Source: Stenotrophomonas maltophilia
GTDB taxonomy: Bacteria > Pseudomonadota > Gammaproteobacteria > Xanthomonadales > Xanthomonadaceae
DNA length: 64,000 nucleotides
Assembly: GCF_023518235.1 (NCBI RefSeq)
Contig: NZ_CP090423.1
Span: 4,667,001-4,731,000 of the forward strand
Direction of reading: 5' to 3'
Shown here: piece after piece, positions 19,033-27,007 of the stretch
Layout of the letters: each line of letters starts with the position of its first letter
How positions within the stretch are numbered: position 1 is the stretch's first letter
Notes under the pieces: generated by a model
Seen by the model: the letters and a program-made list of their open reading frames with translations, nothing else
Databases searched by the model: none
What the model was told of the DNA's origin: nothing
Translations under genes and position numbers: made by a program

Positions 19033-19230
19033 GCTCGGCAGGGCTGCGCCCTGCACCCGCTACGATCCAGAGCAACAGCAACAGCAACAGCAACAGCAGA
19101 AGCTGGTTTCCTGAGGGTAGGCGGTGTGGGTCCGGTTGCGGGGGACGCCGTAAATACGTCCATGTAGGCTCGGTCGCGCCATCCATGGCGCTCACGCCCC
19201 CGCAACCGGACCCACACCGCCTTCGACAGA
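19033..19230 (+). repeat. composite hairpin repeat, copy 1 (about 190 bp)
   Basis: This copy has, in order: a leader hairpin (GGCAGGGCTGCGCCCTGC), a run of AGCAAC hexamers at about 19070-19097, a 26-bp outer arm at 19119-19144, a core of 52 bases, and the perfectly complementary outer arm at 19197-19222, then CTTCGACAG. Inside the core is a small hairpin GCGCCAT-CC-ATGGCGC. Copy 2, in reverse at 19376-19566, has the same parts; the two 60-base stretches spanning the cores align without gaps with 47 identities, and base changes in both stems are compensated. No protein is encoded. Confidence 0.75.
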
Positions 19231-19267
19231 CCCCGCGATCTGTTGGAATGGCATGGGGTAACGGCAT

Positions 19268-19308
19268 GGGGTCAGATCCGTTTTCCGCAGGAAAACGGAT
19301 CTGACCCC
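19268..19308. repeat. GGGGTCAG-type inverted repeat
   Basis: GGGGTCAGATCCGTTTTCC is followed by three bases and its exact complement, a 19-bp perfect stem. A related palindrome bearing GGTCAGAGCCC lies at 53092, so this is a dispersed short repeat. It sits between the two copies of the composite element. Confidence 0.7.
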
Positions 19309-19336
19309 GGGTTCAATTCGATATCTGACAGATACG

Positions 19337-19355
19337 ATCCACGCAAAGCGTGGAT
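19337..19355. repeat. ATCCACGC palindrome
   Basis: ATCCACGC-aaa-GCGTGGAT. The same palindrome with a different loop occurs near 23372 and 36358. Confidence 0.65.
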
Positions 19356-19375
19356 GGTCCAGCCGTCACCGGAAA

Positions 19376-19566
19376 ACTGTCGAAGGTGGGGCGGTGTCGG
19401 ATTGCGGGGTGTCAGCCGCATGGATGCGGCTGCCAAACCTACAAGGACGTACTTGCGGCGTCCCCGCAATCCGACACCGCCCCGCCAAACCCGCAGATAA
19501 TCCGGAGCCGGCTGTTGCTTTTGAGGTTGACGTTGATTCGGCAGGAGCAGGGCGCAGCCCCGCCGA
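19376..19566 (-). repeat. composite hairpin repeat, copy 2 (inverted)
   Basis: Read on the minus strand this repeats the plan of copy 1: TCGGCGGGGCTGCGCC leader, AGCAACAG, outer arm (19462-19483), core with inner hairpin GCCGCATCCATGCGGC, second outer arm (19388-19409) and CTTCGACAG. The outer stem is 22 bp and perfect. With copy 1 it fills most of the 557-base gene-free stretch between the WG-repeat gene and tilS; the rest of that stretch holds two short palindromes. Confidence 0.75.
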
Positions 19567-19571
19567 AAACC

Positions 19572-20117
19572 TTACTTCAGCCTACGACCCGTGCGGTCGA
19601 TGCGGAACCACTCGCCGCCTTCCATCGGTGTATGGCCATCGCCATCCGGCGTGCCGCGACGGCAGCCGTTGCAGACCTCGGCCACGCCGTCGCGGAACGG
19701 CCAGGCGAAATCGAAGGTGCCCGGTACCACCTGACGGAATGTCAGATCGAAGTAGCCCACGCGATTGCCCACGCGCCCGCGCAGCAGGCCTTCCTCCGGC
19801 GTTTCCGGGCCGTTGTCCCAGGTCAGCACCGGCAGGCTGCGGCCGGTGCGGTCGACGTAATGGAAGCCCTGGTCGGCATACACCACGGCCAGGCCGTGGT
19901 CATCAAAGTTCAGGTCCTGCAGTGTGCCCGGCTGGATCTTCGGCCGGTGATCGACCACCTCGCAGTTGGGCAGCGGCCACAAGCCGTGTTCGTCGGTGAG
20001 CAGCTTGCATGCCGGCGCCTGTGCCAGCGCGTTGGCACTGGCCAGCATCCCGAACAGGGCCAGCGACCGCGCGAAGCGGCCGCCGGCGCGGGCAGGGCGG
20101 GCCTGCCGCAGGGTCAC
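19572..20117 (-). CDS. WG-repeat-like secreted protein coupled to phosphatase
   Basis: A protein of about 181 residues with a signal peptide (FARSLALFGMLASANALAQA) and a body of WG/KWG-like repeats: segments such as LAVVYADQGFHYVDRTGRSLPV, GLLRGRVGNRVGYFDLTFRQVV and the closing GEWFRIDRTGRRLK. Such repeats usually form beta-propeller-like binding folds; no enzyme motif is seen. The GTG start at 20117 overlaps the TGA of the phosphatase gene (GTGA), so its translation probably depends on that of the phosphatase. Three cysteines (in the PACKLL and EVCNGC segments) could form disulfides. Its role is unknown; a periplasmic or surface partner of the phosphatase is an inference from the overlap. 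Confidence 0.65.
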   Translation of the reverse strand: MTLRQARPARAGGRFARSLALFGMLASANALAQAPACKLLTDEHGLWPLPNCEVVDHRPKIQPGTLQDLNFDDHGLAVVYADQGFHYVDRTGRSLPVLTWDNGPETPEEGLLRGRVGNRVGYFDLTFRQVVPGTFDFAWPFRDGVAEVCNGCRRGTPDGDGHTPMEGGEWFRIDRTGRRLK

Positions 20118-21820
20118 TTGTCCTCGGCCTTGCGCTCGAACGCGGTTGGTGCCGGCAGCTGCACCGGCACGCCCTTGTCGTCGCAGGTGCCGGCCTGGCA
20201 CAGGCGCTCGCGCAGTGCCGGGGTGGCCTGCACGATCATGTGGTAGATCGCGTTCTGTTCCAGCGTGCCGCGGATCGCCTTGCTGCCCGGGCCACGCGCC
20301 CAGATGCCGACGTCCTCGCCACCGTGCGACTCGGACTTCATCGGCACCAGTGCTTCCTGCATGTAGTCGGGATGCTCGGTGTCGACCTCGCGCAGGTTCG
20401 GGCGGCCGTTGGCCGGTTCGAAGCTGCTCGGGTTGTGCGGGTAACGCTTCGGGCCGGCCGGCTGCTGGTTGCTGCTACCGGTATGGCCCGGGCCGTTGGC
20501 ATAGCTCAGCGTGGTGTACGGCTGGCCGGTGCCGTCCAGCGCGTAATCCAGCTTGCCGGCGCCATCTTCGCCACCCTTGTCCTTCACCTTGCCCAGGATC
20601 GGGTTGCCGCGCGCCGGGTAGCCGACGAAGTTCAACGTGTGCGAATGGTCGGCGGTGACGATGATCAGGGTGTCATCGGCCGAAGTCAGCTCGTTGGCCA
20701 CGCGTACCGCGTCGGACAGCGCCACGGTTTCGGTCAGCGCACGGTAGGCGTTGCCGCTGTGGTTGGCGTGGTCGATGCGCGCGCCTTCGATCATCAGCAC
20801 GTAGCCTTCCGGGTGCTGGGACAGGTTCTTGATCGCCGCAGCGGTCAGCTCGGCCAGGCTCGGCTCGCCGCCCGGATCCTGCGGACGCTCGTGCTCGTAG
20901 CGCATGTGGTCCGGCTCGAACAGGCCCAGGATGGCCGGCGCGTTGGCCGCAGCCGCCAGTTGCTTGCTGTTCCACACGTAGGCGCCCTGCGGATGGGCCT
21001 GCTGCCATTCCTGCACCAGGCTGCGGCCGTCCAGACGCTGGCCGACCTTGTCGTCGTACTCCGGATCGCGCTCTTCCACAGTGGTGAACTCACCGCGGCC
21101 GCCACCGAGGGCCACCAGCGGGCCGCGGCCGTAACGCGAGGTCGACAGCAGCTGCTGGGCGATGTCCTTGCAGCCGGCGGCCTTGGCCGCGTCGGTCAGG
21201 TCGGTGTCGTTTTCCCAGTTGCGCTCGGGCGAGTGCGCATACGTCGCCGCCGGAGTGGCGTGGGTCAGGCGTGCGGTGGACACCACGCCGGTGGCCAGGC
21301 CGGCGCTGTCGGCCAGCTGCAGCCAGGTCAGCAGGCCCTTGGACAGGCTGTCGGCACAGTCGGTGCGGCTGCCGGCGCTGACGCCGATCGCGCCCATGTG
21401 GGTCTTCACGCCGGTGGTGATGGCGGTCATGGTGCCGGCCGAGTCCGGCGTCTGCGAATCGGTGTTGTAGGTCTTGCTGAACGCCGTGGCCGGGAAGCGC
21501 TCCCAGGACAGCAGGTTCTCTTCGCCCGAGCCGCCCTTGCGCTGGCCTTCGTAGATGCGCGAGGCGGCCACGGTGGTCAGACTCATGCCGTCACCGAGGA
21601 ACAGGATGACGTTTTTGGCCTTTCCGGCCATCGCACCATTGGCCGCCGCCTGGGCGGCGCCGCTGCGGTACCACCACTGCGGTGTCTCGCCGGCCGGGTG
21701 CGCGACCGGGTCGACGGCGACCTTCAGGCCGGCCGGGGCAGAGGCGGGGGTAGTGCTGGCGCAGGCGCCGAGCAGCAGGGTGGTGGCACAGGCGGCCAAC
21801 AGGGAGACGGAACGGCGCAT
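20114..21820 (-). CDS. alkaline phosphatase, predicted lipoprotein
   Basis: A 568-residue alkaline phosphatase superfamily enzyme. After the lipobox LLLGAC near residue 20 come the metal and nucleophile motifs in order: LFLGDGMS, DSAGTMTA (serine nucleophile), MIEGARIDHANHSG, TADHSHTL and SHGGEDVGIWARG. All catalytic ligands expected for a three-metal phosphatase appear present. It releases phosphate from monoesters outside the inner membrane. The lipobox makes it a membrane-anchored form, unlike soluble E. coli PhoA. A large insert between the last two metal motifs resembles Vibrio-type enzymes. It shares four bases with the WG-repeat gene that follows. Confidence 0.88.
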   Translation of the reverse strand: MRRSVSLLAACATTLLLGACASTTPASAPAGLKVAVDPVAHPAGETPQWWYRSGAAQAAANGAMAGKAKNVILFLGDGMSLTTVAASRIYEGQRKGGSGEENLLSWERFPATAFSKTYNTDSQTPDSAGTMTAITTGVKTHMGAIGVSAGSRTDCADSLSKGLLTWLQLADSAGLATGVVSTARLTHATPAATYAHSPERNWENDTDLTDAAKAAGCKDIAQQLLSTSRYGRGPLVALGGGRGEFTTVEERDPEYDDKVGQRLDGRSLVQEWQQAHPQGAYVWNSKQLAAAANAPAILGLFEPDHMRYEHERPQDPGGEPSLAELTAAAIKNLSQHPEGYVLMIEGARIDHANHSGNAYRALTETVALSDAVRVANELTSADDTLIIVTADHSHTLNFVGYPARGNPILGKVKDKGGEDGAGKLDYALDGTGQPYTTLSYANGPGHTGSSNQQPAGPKRYPHNPSSFEPANGRPNLREVDTEHPDYMQEALVPMKSESHGGEDVGIWARGPGSKAIRGTLEQNAIYHMIVQATPALRERLCQAGTCDDKGVPVQLPAPTAFERKAEDK

Positions 21821-21974
21821 GGACGCTGGGATCTCACAAACTGTAACGGGACGTTCATTATGCCCGGCCCTGCAAGGCACGCCGATGACACACTGATTTG
21901 CCGGCCGGGCGGTCGTTCCGCGGGCCAGGTTGGGCTATCGTGCCAGCATCCCTTCCTTCCCCTCTGGATTGCCT

Positions 21975-23309
21975 ATGAAGCTGGTCTCTGCCTGGCTGCG
22001 GATTCCATTCTGGCAGCGCGTGGTCGGTGGCTTCGTGCTCGGCGCGCTGGCCGGCTGGGCGCTCGGCCCGGCCGCGGAAACGTGGTTTGGCCCGCTCGGT
22101 GAGCTGTACGTCACCCTGATCAAGATGATCGCCGTACCGTTGGTGTTCTTCGCGGTCATCAATGCGATTTCTTCTCTGCATGGCCAGAAGTCGGTCGCCG
22201 CGCTCAGTGGCCGCACCTTCCTGTGGTTCGTGATCACCGCAGCGCTGGCGGTATGCGTCGGCCTGGCCGTGGGCACCGTGCTGCAGCCGGGTGCCGGTGG
22301 ACTGCAGTTGTCGATGGCCAGCAACTACGTACCGCGCGAAGTGCCCAGCGTGGTGCAGGTGCTGCTGGATGTGGTGCCCGCCAATGTCTTCTACGCGCTG
22401 TCCGGCATCGGCACCAAGGTCAATGCCGCTGGTGAGACCGTGCTGGCGGCCGGCCGCGGCTCGATCCTGCCGGTGATCTTCTTCGCCGGCCTGGTCGGCT
22501 TTGCCATCGTCAAGCTGGGCGAGAAGGTGACCGAGGCGCGCAAGCTGGTCGGCCAGATGAGCGACATCATGATCCAGGTGACCCGCTTCGTACTGGAAGT
22601 CACCCCGATCGGCACCTTCGGCCTGATCGCCGGCCTGGTCGGCAGCTACGGTTTCGAGAAGCTGCTGCCGCTGGGGCATTTCGTGCTGGCGCTGTACGTG
22701 GCCTGCGCGCTGCACATCGTGGTGGTCTACAGCGCACTGTTGATGGCGCATGGCCTGAACCCACTGAAGTTCTTCCGTGGCGCCGCGCCGGGCATGCAGG
22801 TGGCGTTCGTCAGCTCGTCCAGCTTCGCGGCGATGCCGGTGGCGCTGCGTTCGATCACCCACAACCTGGGGGTGAACAAGGACTACGGCTCGTTCGCGGT
22901 GCCGCTGGGTGCCAGCATCAAGATGGACGGCTGCGGTGCGATCTACCCGGCGCTGTGCGCGGTGTTCATCGCGCAGTACAGCGGCGTGCCGCTGACCCCG
23001 GAACAGTACGTGGTGGTGCTGATTGCTTCGGTGCTGGGCAGCTTCGGTACCGCCGGTGTGCCGGGCACGGCGGTGATCATGGCCACGGTGGTGCTGAGCG
23101 CGGCCAACCTGCCGCTGGAAACCATCGGTTACCTGTATGCCATCGACCGCATCCTGGACATGATGCGCACGATGACCAACGTGACCGGCCAGATGCTGGT
23201 GCCGGTGATCGTGGCCAAGGAGACCGGGCTGCTCGACCAGGCGGTGTATGACAACCCGTCCAGCAATGTCGGTGTGGATGACCCCGACCCGACGCCGCCG
23301 CGCGGCTGA
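21975..23309 (+). CDS. dicarboxylate/amino acid:cation symporter (DAACS family)
   Basis: A 444-residue transporter with about eight membrane segments and the family's two re-entrant regions: AFVSSSSFAAMPV (serine-rich HP1) and the GTAGVPGTAVIMATVVL segment of HP2, with KMDGCGAIYPALCAVFIAQY between. These carriers couple uptake of glutamate, aspartate or C4-dicarboxylates to protons or sodium. Substrate preference cannot be told from sequence here. The ATG at 21975 begins just before the first hydrophobic helix. It stands alone, divergent from the phosphatase gene, and is followed by a terminator. Confidence 0.88.
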   Translation: MKLVSAWLRIPFWQRVVGGFVLGALAGWALGPAAETWFGPLGELYVTLIKMIAVPLVFFAVINAISSLHGQKSVAALSGRTFLWFVITAALAVCVGLAVGTVLQPGAGGLQLSMASNYVPREVPSVVQVLLDVVPANVFYALSGIGTKVNAAGETVLAAGRGSILPVIFFAGLVGFAIVKLGEKVTEARKLVGQMSDIMIQVTRFVLEVTPIGTFGLIAGLVGSYGFEKLLPLGHFVLALYVACALHIVVVYSALLMAHGLNPLKFFRGAAPGMQVAFVSSSSFAAMPVALRSITHNLGVNKDYGSFAVPLGASIKMDGCGAIYPALCAVFIAQYSGVPLTPEQYVVVLIASVLGSFGTAGVPGTAVIMATVVLSAANLPLETIGYLYAIDRILDMMRTMTNVTGQMLVPVIVAKETGLLDQAVYDNPSSNVGVDDPDPTPPRG

Positions 23310-23328
23310 GGTTGCGTGGTGGTGATGG

Positions 23329-23362
23329 AAGGCCCGCCCTGACCGGCGGGCCTTTTGTTTTG
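23329..23362 (+). terminator. intrinsic terminator of the symporter gene
   Basis: AAGGCCCGCC-ctgacc-GGCGGGCCTT followed by TTGTTTTG. Confidence 0.9.
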
Positions 23363-23367
23363 TTCCG

Positions 23368-23552
23368 GTAGATCCACGCCATGCGTGGATGGCGGCCGTG
23401 CCGACCAACGGTCGGCACCCACCCGGGCAGCTGGCGCTGTGCCGACCGAAGGTCGGCACCCACCGGGGCATGTGGCGCTGTTCCGACCGAAGGTCGGCAC
23501 CCACCGGGGCATGTGGCGCTGTTCCGACCGAAGGTCGGCATCCACCGGGGCG
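23368..23552. repeat. GTAG palindrome plus 41-bp tandem array (four units)
   Basis: A GTAGATCCACGCCATGCGTGGAT palindrome (23368-23390) is followed by a direct repeat of period 41 starting at 23398, 23439, 23480 and 23521; the last unit is cut short. Each unit contains the palindrome CCGACCgaaGGTCGG and the segment CACCCACCGGGGCATGTGGCGCT, and units two and three are nearly identical. The array lies between two facing genes and codes for nothing. It looks like tandem amplification of a REP-like palindrome with its flank. Confidence 0.85.
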
Positions 23553-23556
23553 CAAA

Positions 23557-23588
23557 CAAAAAAGCCGCTGCAGGGCAGCGGCTTTTCG
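23557..23588 (-). terminator. intrinsic terminator of the first NlpC/P60 gene
   Basis: On the minus strand AAAAGCCGCTGCCCTGCAGCGGCTTTTTT, a strong stem with a run of Ts. Confidence 0.9.
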
Positions 23589-23618
23589 TCTCTCAGGCGG
23601 CGCGGTGGCGCCAGCGGG

Positions 23619-24395
23619 TCAGAGGTCGACCCGGCGGGCCTGCATGAACTTGTTGCCCCAGTAGCCACTGAGCAGGGTGTCCACGCGGACGTCCTTGCCC
23701 GAGCTCGGTGCGTGCAGGAAACGGCCATCACCGACATAGATGCCGACGTGGTCGACGCGGCCCTTGCGGCCGAAGAACACCAGGTCGCCCGCGGCCAGCG
23801 CGGTGCGGTCGTTGATCAGTTCGGCGTTGTCGTCGTGGGCCATCTCGCGCGACACGCGCGGCAGTTCGATACCCAGCGCAGAACGGAACACGTAGCCAAC
23901 CAGGCCGCTGCAGTCGAAGCCGCTGTCCGGGTTGCTGCCGCCCCAACGGTACGGGGTGCCCAGCAGGGTCATCGCGCGGCGCAGCAGCGACTGCACCTTG
24001 CCATTGTCGGCGGCGGTGCCGACAACGCTGCCATTGGCGGCGCTGCTGGTGTCGTAGTTGGCGAGCAGGCGGCTGAGATCGCCGGCCACCACGGCCGAGC
24101 GGTCCATCAGCGGAATGGTGTCGTTGGCGGCCAGGTGCGGCAGCAGGGCGGCCAGCGTGGCGCTGGCGGCGGCATCGACGCGGCTGCGCTGCGGAGCGGC
24201 AGCCTCGGCCTTGGCGGCCGGTCGGGCGGTGCTCTCGGCCACCGGGGCCGGGGTCACATCGGAGGAACGGTTCGGAGCGGTCTGCGACCAGGCCGGAAGG
24301 CTGGTCAGGCACAGTGCCAGGCCAAGCAACAGCGGGCGGGCACCACGTGAAGATACGGAAGTCTGGCCTTCGCTTTTCAGGTCGTCAGTCGTCAC
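23619..24395 (-). CDS. NlpC/P60 (C40) cell wall hydrolase, secreted
   Basis: A 258-residue protein: signal peptide (LLLGLALCLTSLPAWSQ), an Ala/Pro-rich spacer to about residue 130, then an NlpC/P60 domain. The catalytic Cys lies in GFDCSGLVGYVF, the His in VDHVGIYVGDG and the polar residue in FLHAPSSG. Enzymes of this type cut peptide stems of peptidoglycan. The start is GTG at 24395. A CRP/Clp-like operator lies about 90 bases upstream. A paralogue with the same domain is next to it on the same strand; they differ in the N-terminal part and anchoring. Confidence 0.88.
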   Translation of the reverse strand: MTTDDLKSEGQTSVSSRGARPLLLGLALCLTSLPAWSQTAPNRSSDVTPAPVAESTARPAAKAEAAAPQRSRVDAAASATLAALLPHLAANDTIPLMDRSAVVAGDLSRLLANYDTSSAANGSVVGTAADNGKVQSLLRRAMTLLGTPYRWGGSNPDSGFDCSGLVGYVFRSALGIELPRVSREMAHDDNAELINDRTALAAGDLVFFGRKGRVDHVGIYVGDGRFLHAPSSGKDVRVDTLLSGYWGNKFMQARRVDL

Positions 24396-24485
24396 GCGTC
24401 GGTCACAGGAAAAAAACGATGGGGCATCATGCCCTGTAAAAGCGCGGATAAGTTAAAAATTCCGTTAGTAATCCGTTAGTTTCAT

Positions 24486-24501
24486 AGTGATGTGCGTCAC
24501 A
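24486..24501. promoter_or_regulatory. CRP/Clp-type operator
   Basis: AGTGATGTGCGTCACA fits the CRP consensus TGTGA-N6-TCACA in nine of ten core bases, read TGTGACGCACATCACT on the minus strand. In xanthomonads the CRP homologue Clp uses this consensus. It lies between the two NlpC/P60 genes, upstream of the one starting at 24395. Confidence 0.55.
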
Positions 24502-24526
24502 TTTTTGAACATATCGCCTGTTCATT

Positions 24527-25066
24527 TTAGCGAAGAACGCGTTTCGCCCCCGTGTAGTGGTCCTTCCAGTAAGGCCCACTGAGCGAGTCGAGCCGGACCG
24601 TGCCGCCGGTGCTGGGGGCGTGCACGAAACGCCCTTCACCCACGTAGATGCCGACATGGGTGACGTTGCCGCGGCTGCCGAAGAACACCAGATCGCCGGT
24701 GGCCAGGCGCTGCGGGTCGATCTTCGGGCCCTGTACCGCAGCCAGGTCACGCGAGGTACGTGGCAGCTTCAGGTCCAGCATCTCGCGGTAGACGTAGGCC
24801 ACCAGGCCGCTGCAGTCGAAGCCCGAATCGGGGGTATTGCCGCCGTAGCGGTAGGGCGTGCCGACCAGGCTGATGGCGCGCATCAGCACCGAATTGGCCG
24901 CCTCGGGGTTGTCCGGCACGGTCTTCGGCCAGTGCGCGGTTGGCGGTGGCGGAGCAGGGCGGGTGGCCTTGCCGCCGCCGCAGGCGGTCAGCAACAGGGG
25001 CAGGGCCAGCAGCAGGGCCGGGGTGAGCAACCGGCGCGGGCCGGACGAAACTGGCGTGATGTGCAT
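24527..25066 (-). CDS. NlpC/P60 (C40) cell wall hydrolase, lipoprotein
   Basis: A 179-residue paralogue of the preceding hydrolase. It has a lipobox (LLLTAC) near residue 29, a short proline-rich spacer and the NlpC/P60 domain with Cys in GFDCSGLVAYVY, His in VTHVGIYVGEG and FVHAPSTGG. The lipid anchor would hold it to a membrane, while the neighbour is soluble. The ATG at 25066 is the only good start before the signal sequence. The E. coli counterparts Spr/MepS and NlpC have the same design and open peptidoglycan cross-links for growth. Confidence 0.88.
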   Translation of the reverse strand: MHITPVSSGPRRLLTPALLLALPLLLTACGGGKATRPAPPPPTAHWPKTVPDNPEAANSVLMRAISLVGTPYRYGGNTPDSGFDCSGLVAYVYREMLDLKLPRTSRDLAAVQGPKIDPQRLATGDLVFFGSRGNVTHVGIYVGEGRFVHAPSTGGTVRLDSLSGPYWKDHYTGAKRVLR

Positions 25067-25177
25067 GATCTCCGGATAATGCGCCACCTTGGATTGGCCG
25101 TCATGATGGCGGCGTCCCCGCCGGGCCACAACCCGCCCCAACCCGCCTGCCTCCGGCAGATCCAGACAGAGTTGCGC

Positions 25178-25660
25178 ATGAAGATCGAAAAAGACCGCGT
25201 TGTCCGCTTCCACTACACCGTTTCCGAAGCCGGCCAGGAGCCGATCGAGTCGTCCAAGGACCGCGGCGAGCCGCTGGCGATCCTGATCGGCCACGGCAAC
25301 ATCATTCCGGGCCTGGAAAACGCCATGATGGACAAGGAAGCCGGCGCGACCTTCAGCGTCGACGTCAAGGCCGCCGATGCCTACGGTGAGCGTCGCGAGG
25401 GCCTGTCCCAGCGCGTGCCGAAGAAGCACTTCGGCAACACCAAGCTGGCCCCGGGCCAGCAGGTCGTGCTGCAGACCAACTTCGGCCCGCGTGCGGTGAC
25501 CGTGCAGAAGGTCGGCATGAGCGTGGTCGACGTGGACCTGAACCATCCGATGGCCGGCAAGGACCTGCACTTCGACGTTGAAATCGTCGACGTGCGCGAA
25601 GCCGGCAAGGAAGAGATCGATCACGGCCACGTCCACGGCGACGGCGGTCACCAGCACTGA
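25178..25660 (+). CDS. slyD: FKBP-type peptidyl-prolyl isomerase SlyD
   Basis: A 160-residue SlyD: FKBP half-domain at the start (YTVSEAGQEPIESSKDRGEPLAILIG split by the insert-in-flap chaperone domain), GLENAM, and ending VDVREAGKEE. The tail is short but histidine-rich (DHGHVHGDGGHQH) and so can bind nickel or other metals, without the cysteines of E. coli SlyD. It speeds proline isomerisation and acts as a chaperone, with roles in nickel enzyme assembly. The gene stands alone and has its own terminator. Confidence 0.92.
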   Translation: MKIEKDRVVRFHYTVSEAGQEPIESSKDRGEPLAILIGHGNIIPGLENAMMDKEAGATFSVDVKAADAYGERREGLSQRVPKKHFGNTKLAPGQQVVLQTNFGPRAVTVQKVGMSVVDVDLNHPMAGKDLHFDVEIVDVREAGKEEIDHGHVHGDGGHQH

Positions 25661-25682
25661 TCGTCGCGCGATAGTGATGGCA

Positions 25683-25716
25683 GCAACGGCCCGCTTCGGC
25701 GGGCCGTTGCGTTTCT
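25683..25716 (+). terminator. intrinsic terminator of slyD
   Basis: GCAACGGCCCGC-ttcg-GCGGGCCGTTGC followed by GTTTCT. Confidence 0.8.
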
Positions 25717-25786
25717 GGAACACGGCGCGGCCATCCATGGCGCTTGGGCCGGCGGCATAATGGTGGACCTGCTCGACGGACGCCCC

Positions 25787-27004
25787 GTGAACGCCGCTTC
25801 TCCTTCTCTGCAACCGCTGGCTTCCAGCGAACGCATCGCGGTGCTGGATGTGCTGCGCGGTGCCGCGCTGCTGGGCATCCTGCTGATGAACATCGAGGCC
25901 TTCAGCGGTCCGCTGGACCTGGCCTTCACCGGTATCGACACGCACTGGCAGGGCCTGGACTACTGGGCCGATGCGTTCGTCTATGTGTTCGTGCAGGGCA
26001 AGTTCTTCACCCTGTTCTCGTTGCTGTTCGGCGCCGGCTTCGCGGTGATGGCGCAGCGAGCCGAGGTGGCCGGGCGTGCCTTCACCCCGTTCTACCTGCG
26101 CCGCAGTGCCGGCCTGCTGCTGATCGGCCTGTGCCATGCGCTGCTGGTCTGGTCCGGTGACATCCTGGTGCTGTACGCGCTGGTTTCGCTGCCGCTGCTG
26201 GCATGCCGCGAGGCGCCGCGCAGCTGGCTGCCGTGGATGGGCGTGATCGTCTATCTGGGCGGCGTGGCGATGATGCTGCTGGTCGGGGCGATGGTGTCGA
26301 TGGCGCCGGTGGAGGACCTGCAGAAGATGCTCGCCGACGCACAGCAGGAGATCGCCCAGCAGCGCCTGGTGTACGGGCAGGGCAGCTGGATGCAGGCCAA
26401 CGCGCAGCGCCTGGGCGAGTTCGGATCGTCGATGGGGGCGCTGCTGATTACGGGCCCGGAAGTGCTGGGCATGTTCCTGATCGGCAGCTGGTTTGCCGGC
26501 AGCGGCGCACTGGCCACCCCGGAGCGCTTCGTGCGGCTGTATGCAGTGTTGCGCTGGGTGGCGCTCCCGCTCGGCCTGGTGATCACGCTGCTGGGGGTTG
26601 TCTGGAAGCCGTATCTGGCACCGGGTGCCTATGATCTGCCGGTCACCGCCGCGATGGCCCTGGTGACGGTGGGCGGTCTGCCGATGTGCCTGGGCTACCT
26701 GGCCTGGATCGTGCATTGGCGCACGCGGCTGGCGTGGTTGGCGCCGGTGGGACGCATGGCGTTGACCCACTACCTGGGCCAGTCGCTGCTGTGCACCTGG
26801 CTGTTCTATCACTACGGCCTGGGCGCGTTCGGGCAGATGCCGCGCAGCATGCAGCTGTTGTTCGCGCTGGCGCTGTTTGCGGTGCAGGTGGGCATTTCGC
26901 ACGCCTGGCTGCGGCGCTTCCGTTTCGGCCCGATGGAATGGCTGTGGCGCGCGATGACGTACCGGCAGTGGCCGCCGATGCGGCGCGGAGCCGGGCAGGG
27001 CTGA
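25787..27004 (+). CDS. DUF418 domain-containing membrane protein (YeiB-like)
   Basis: A membrane protein of about 405 residues with eight or more hydrophobic segments; ERIAVLDVLRGAALLGILLMNI at the start and the C-terminal DUF418 domain (AWLAPVGRMALTHYLGQSLLCTWLFY) are diagnostic. Relatives resemble acyltransferase-3 proteins in fold; their biochemical role is unknown. The GTG at 25787 (reading Met-Asn) is preferred because relatives begin there, but ATG 25760 is possible. A CATAAT box lies just upstream (25756). The next gene follows after three bases and the one after that overlaps it, so this heads a three-gene run. Confidence 0.78.
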   Translation: MNAASPSLQPLASSERIAVLDVLRGAALLGILLMNIEAFSGPLDLAFTGIDTHWQGLDYWADAFVYVFVQGKFFTLFSLLFGAGFAVMAQRAEVAGRAFTPFYLRRSAGLLLIGLCHALLVWSGDILVLYALVSLPLLACREAPRSWLPWMGVIVYLGGVAMMLLVGAMVSMAPVEDLQKMLADAQQEIAQQRLVYGQGSWMQANAQRLGEFGSSMGALLITGPEVLGMFLIGSWFAGSGALATPERFVRLYAVLRWVALPLGLVITLLGVVWKPYLAPGAYDLPVTAAMALVTVGGLPMCLGYLAWIVHWRTRLAWLAPVGRMALTHYLGQSLLCTWLFYHYGLGAFGQMPRSMQLLFALALFAVQVGISHAWLRRFRFGPMEWLWRAMTYRQWPPMRRGAGQG

Positions 27005-27007
27005 TCG

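Noticed and set aside
19014..19056. Longer tilS starting at GTG 19056
   Set aside because: The extra codons are in the repeat element and a -10 box lies between the two GTGs, so it is unlikely to be translated.
23398..23552. Possible CRISPR array
   Set aside because: The 41-bp units are contiguous with no unique spacers, and each is itself palindromic.
23381..23664. Small plus-strand frames across the tandem array
   Set aside because: Their text only repeats the array translated in different frames; there is no ribosome binding site.
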